A DNA stretch of 64,000 nt from Brasenia schreberi. Taxonomy: Eukaryota > Streptophyta > Magnoliopsida > Nymphaeales > Cabombaceae. Below the pieces are notes generated by a model that saw only the letters and a program-made list of their open reading frames with translations, was not told the DNA's origin and made no database searches. Of the stretch, positions 61,892 to 64,000 are shown piece after piece (the stretch's first letter is position 1; the number at the start of each line of letters is the position of its first letter). The position numbers and the translations under genes are program-made. The stretch lies in the NCBI GenBank assembly GCA_036023115.1, contig JAYKKT010000074.1, positions 10,104,501 through 10,168,500 on the forward strand, read 5' to 3'.

Positions 61892-64000
61892 CTGAAAAAA
61901 TATTGTAAATGTGATATGGTACTCACATGAAGTGACAAGAACTTATAAGATGCACTAACATTAGAGAGGAACACCAAAAAACCGTCCAAGTTAACAGAAT
62001 ATCTAACAAAACATACAGCAGCTTGCTTTAGAATAAGGATGCTCAACAAACCAAACTACTCGAACTTGAAATTGAAACCCTTCAATAACTAAATGAGCCT
62101 AATCTCAATTCTCAAGACGGATACAAAAACTCGGGGATGCTCAATTAAGTTCACTAAGTGCATCCATGAATAAGATAAAGCCTAGGCTCAATTTGGTTTT
62201 GGTTGTTCTTCAGTTCAAGTGGTGTTAACCATGGTAGCAGCTGCGGGTTATTGTCTTCTTTTGCTGATTTGGTTGAACATAAAGGAAGACTTTTGCTAAT
62301 GTGTGAGCATGGTTTGGCCTTTGATGAGCAAGCCAAGCTTTCAGCGGTGCAACCCTCAGCTTGAACCAAACTTGAACAATTTAAAGCTCGTGCAAGAACC
62401 AAAAATGGGCAGCCTTGAGGATCATTAACTTTCTCATCATCAAGCACATTACATGGAAAATCTTGAATTTTCTTAGTAAAAGTAATATTTACGAAAAGCA
62501 GGATACGCAAAGGACGACTATCAGGGCAGGATATTTGGTTGTAAACATGTAAATGTAGCTCTCAATCAGAAGATCCCAATCCATCTTGAATAAGTAGAGA
62601 AGATGTAAAGAATAAAGTTTCCAGTCAATGGAAGTCCCAGTGGTTACAAAAGGCAGAAATTTTTCAACTTTGTAAACAGCCGAACGTATCTACTACGTTT
62701 TAAGGTTGCCGAAAAGGAAATCTGACTTGACAAGAAAAGTAGAGCACAAACAGAAAATAAGGGGTTTATAGGTACCTGTGAAGTGGAAAGCAACAAAAGA
62801 TTAGGGAGGAGAAAAAGCTGAGCCAAGATAAGTACTTCTACCTAAAGGAGTCACATGTAGTATGCAGTATTACTTTTTGTATATGTACTGTACGGTATAA
62901 CTATTTAAATTATATTATTTTGGTATATCTTGCAGCCTATCATACATAGATCATATGTCGATATAATGCTCATTTGGCTTAAAATATGATACAATATGCT
63001 TTAAGAGATCTATACAAATGGAAGCTCATACCCAAATACCAACGAGATATCAGGATTTATTAGTACGGTAGTCACACATACATGATAGCAAAATATTCTG
63101 TGTTTGGCAAGTTCATTTGAAGTGGGATTCCCATATTACAAGACACATGGATCCCAGCTATCAAAGCAACCTTTCCAAGAAAGGAGCTTCCGAAGGTAGA
63201 TACTAGATCGGGAGAAAATTTACAAAAGAGTGATTGCTATTTCATCCCATCAAGATTTTGAAAAGAAAAAGGAGAGAGAAGAATAATATATGCCGAACAC
63301 AACTTTGAGACACCGCACAGATTTTACATATAAAATTGTGTGGATAAAACGAAAGGAGAGATCATTTAGTTTGAATCATGTCTGGATCTCCAATGGTTAA
63401 CATTGAATGTGTTATATGACATGCTTGTCAATGACTAAGGCATGTCTAGAAGGTCGTGGCACTAAAAATGTTACACTTTATTCAATGATTCACTCGTAGG
63501 GTCTATACAAGATTTAGAGTTCATTATTTAAAATCCCACCGTCATGGTATCAGAACCTGTAGCCAAGTGATAGAGTATTGCCTATATAACCTACTAAAAG
63601 AACAGATGAAACTCTAATAAGAGAAAGAAAATGAAATTCAATAAAGAAATTCCATTCTTCCTCCAAAATGAACTTCTAACAGAAAAAGAAAAAGGGGGAA
63701 AGGTACATGTCATAAAGAAAACAAAAGTAGAAACAACATTTATTATCCAACATATGAAAGGAACAATGGACAGAAACAAGAGAAAATCGTGTTTGTAAGA
63801 TCAATGAGAAATTCATGTTTGTAGGATCGATTCTATTCAATGTAGCTAGAGATGTAGAAGGATTCAGTTGCATCACTTGTACATCAGACTTCTCGTGGGA
63901 GAGAGGAGAAAAATAGATATCATAAATATACAAAAAGATTGTCGAAGAAAGAAAGATGTTCAGAGGCATCCACTGGTTAGCTAAACTGTTCTTCATTTGG
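61892..64000. other. Non-coding DNA to the window end, no gene seen
   Basis: If the exon at 61357-61891 is real, part of this is its intron. A phrase 'tggtatcagaacct' near 63546 resembles an LTR-retrotransposon primer binding site but has no LTR beside it. The short frames show no family signature. Confidence 0.5.

Noticed and set aside
62154..62510. Minus-strand 118-codon frame rich in Cys and Ser
   Set aside because: It has no recognisable motif or splice context linking it to the exon at 61357-61891.

Overview
The window is a stretch of plant nuclear DNA. Every recognisable gene is a flowering-plant family, the genes have GT-AG introns, and the spaces between them hold LTR retrotransposons, LINE debris, tRNA-derived SINE copies and long TA/CT/TG microsatellites. 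I cannot name the species. The protein sequences look like a generic angiosperm, possibly a non-eudicot lineage, but that is only an impression.

Layout. (1) 1-960: the last exon of a class III peroxidase, plus strand; the rest lies upstream of the window. (2) 2.8-5.0 kb: a degenerate repeat array with a core of about 30 bp that recurs at least 16 times. (3) 6.9-10.5 kb: a complete WEB-family coiled-coil protein gene (At1g65010-like, 1010 aa), whose first intron has a GC donor. (4) 13.7-16.4 kb, minus strand: a cinnamoyl-CoA-reductase-like (SNL6-type) gene. Its NADP-binding first exon is not visible and its last exon is cut to a few codons. (5) 16.6-23.6 kb: AT-rich intergenic DNA with SINEs and an RNase-H-like retroelement scrap. 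(6) 23.6-27.6 kb: a complete four-exon gene for the ER-resident V-ATPase assembly factor (Vma12/TMEM199 family, 206 aa). (7) 28.6-29.2 kb, minus strand: an intronless secreted pectin methylesterase inhibitor-like protein, flanked by two SINEs.

(8) 33.2-45.1 kb, minus strand: a class IV HD-ZIP gene (HDG5/ROC3-like). Eleven exons can be followed with preserved splice sites. The reading frame is broken several times, half of one exon is gone, and the 3' end runs into LTR-like sequence. A whole 6.0-kb Ty1/copia element (37751-43746) with both LTRs, primer binding site, polypurine tract and a 5-bp target duplication sits in the intron that splits the homeobox. (9) 48.0-50.5 kb: two decayed LINE copies. 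(10) 52.5-55.6 kb: a C-rich, repeat-bearing non-coding block that looks like a long LTR. (11) 55.9-56.6 kb: an unidentified 238-codon ORF, minus strand. (12) 57.2-57.8 kb: an intronless calmodulin-like gene, CML18-like, minus strand. (13) 58.9-59.6 kb: a cluster of SINE copies. (14) 61.36-61.89 kb: an unidentified 3' exon, minus strand.

The genes do not form a pathway or operon. They are independent housekeeping, cell-wall and developmental genes in a retrotransposon-rich region. I found no evidence for a novel system. The most informative content is the multiply damaged HD-ZIP IV locus with its nested copia element, the SINE families, the GC-AG intron and the uncatalogued repeat array.
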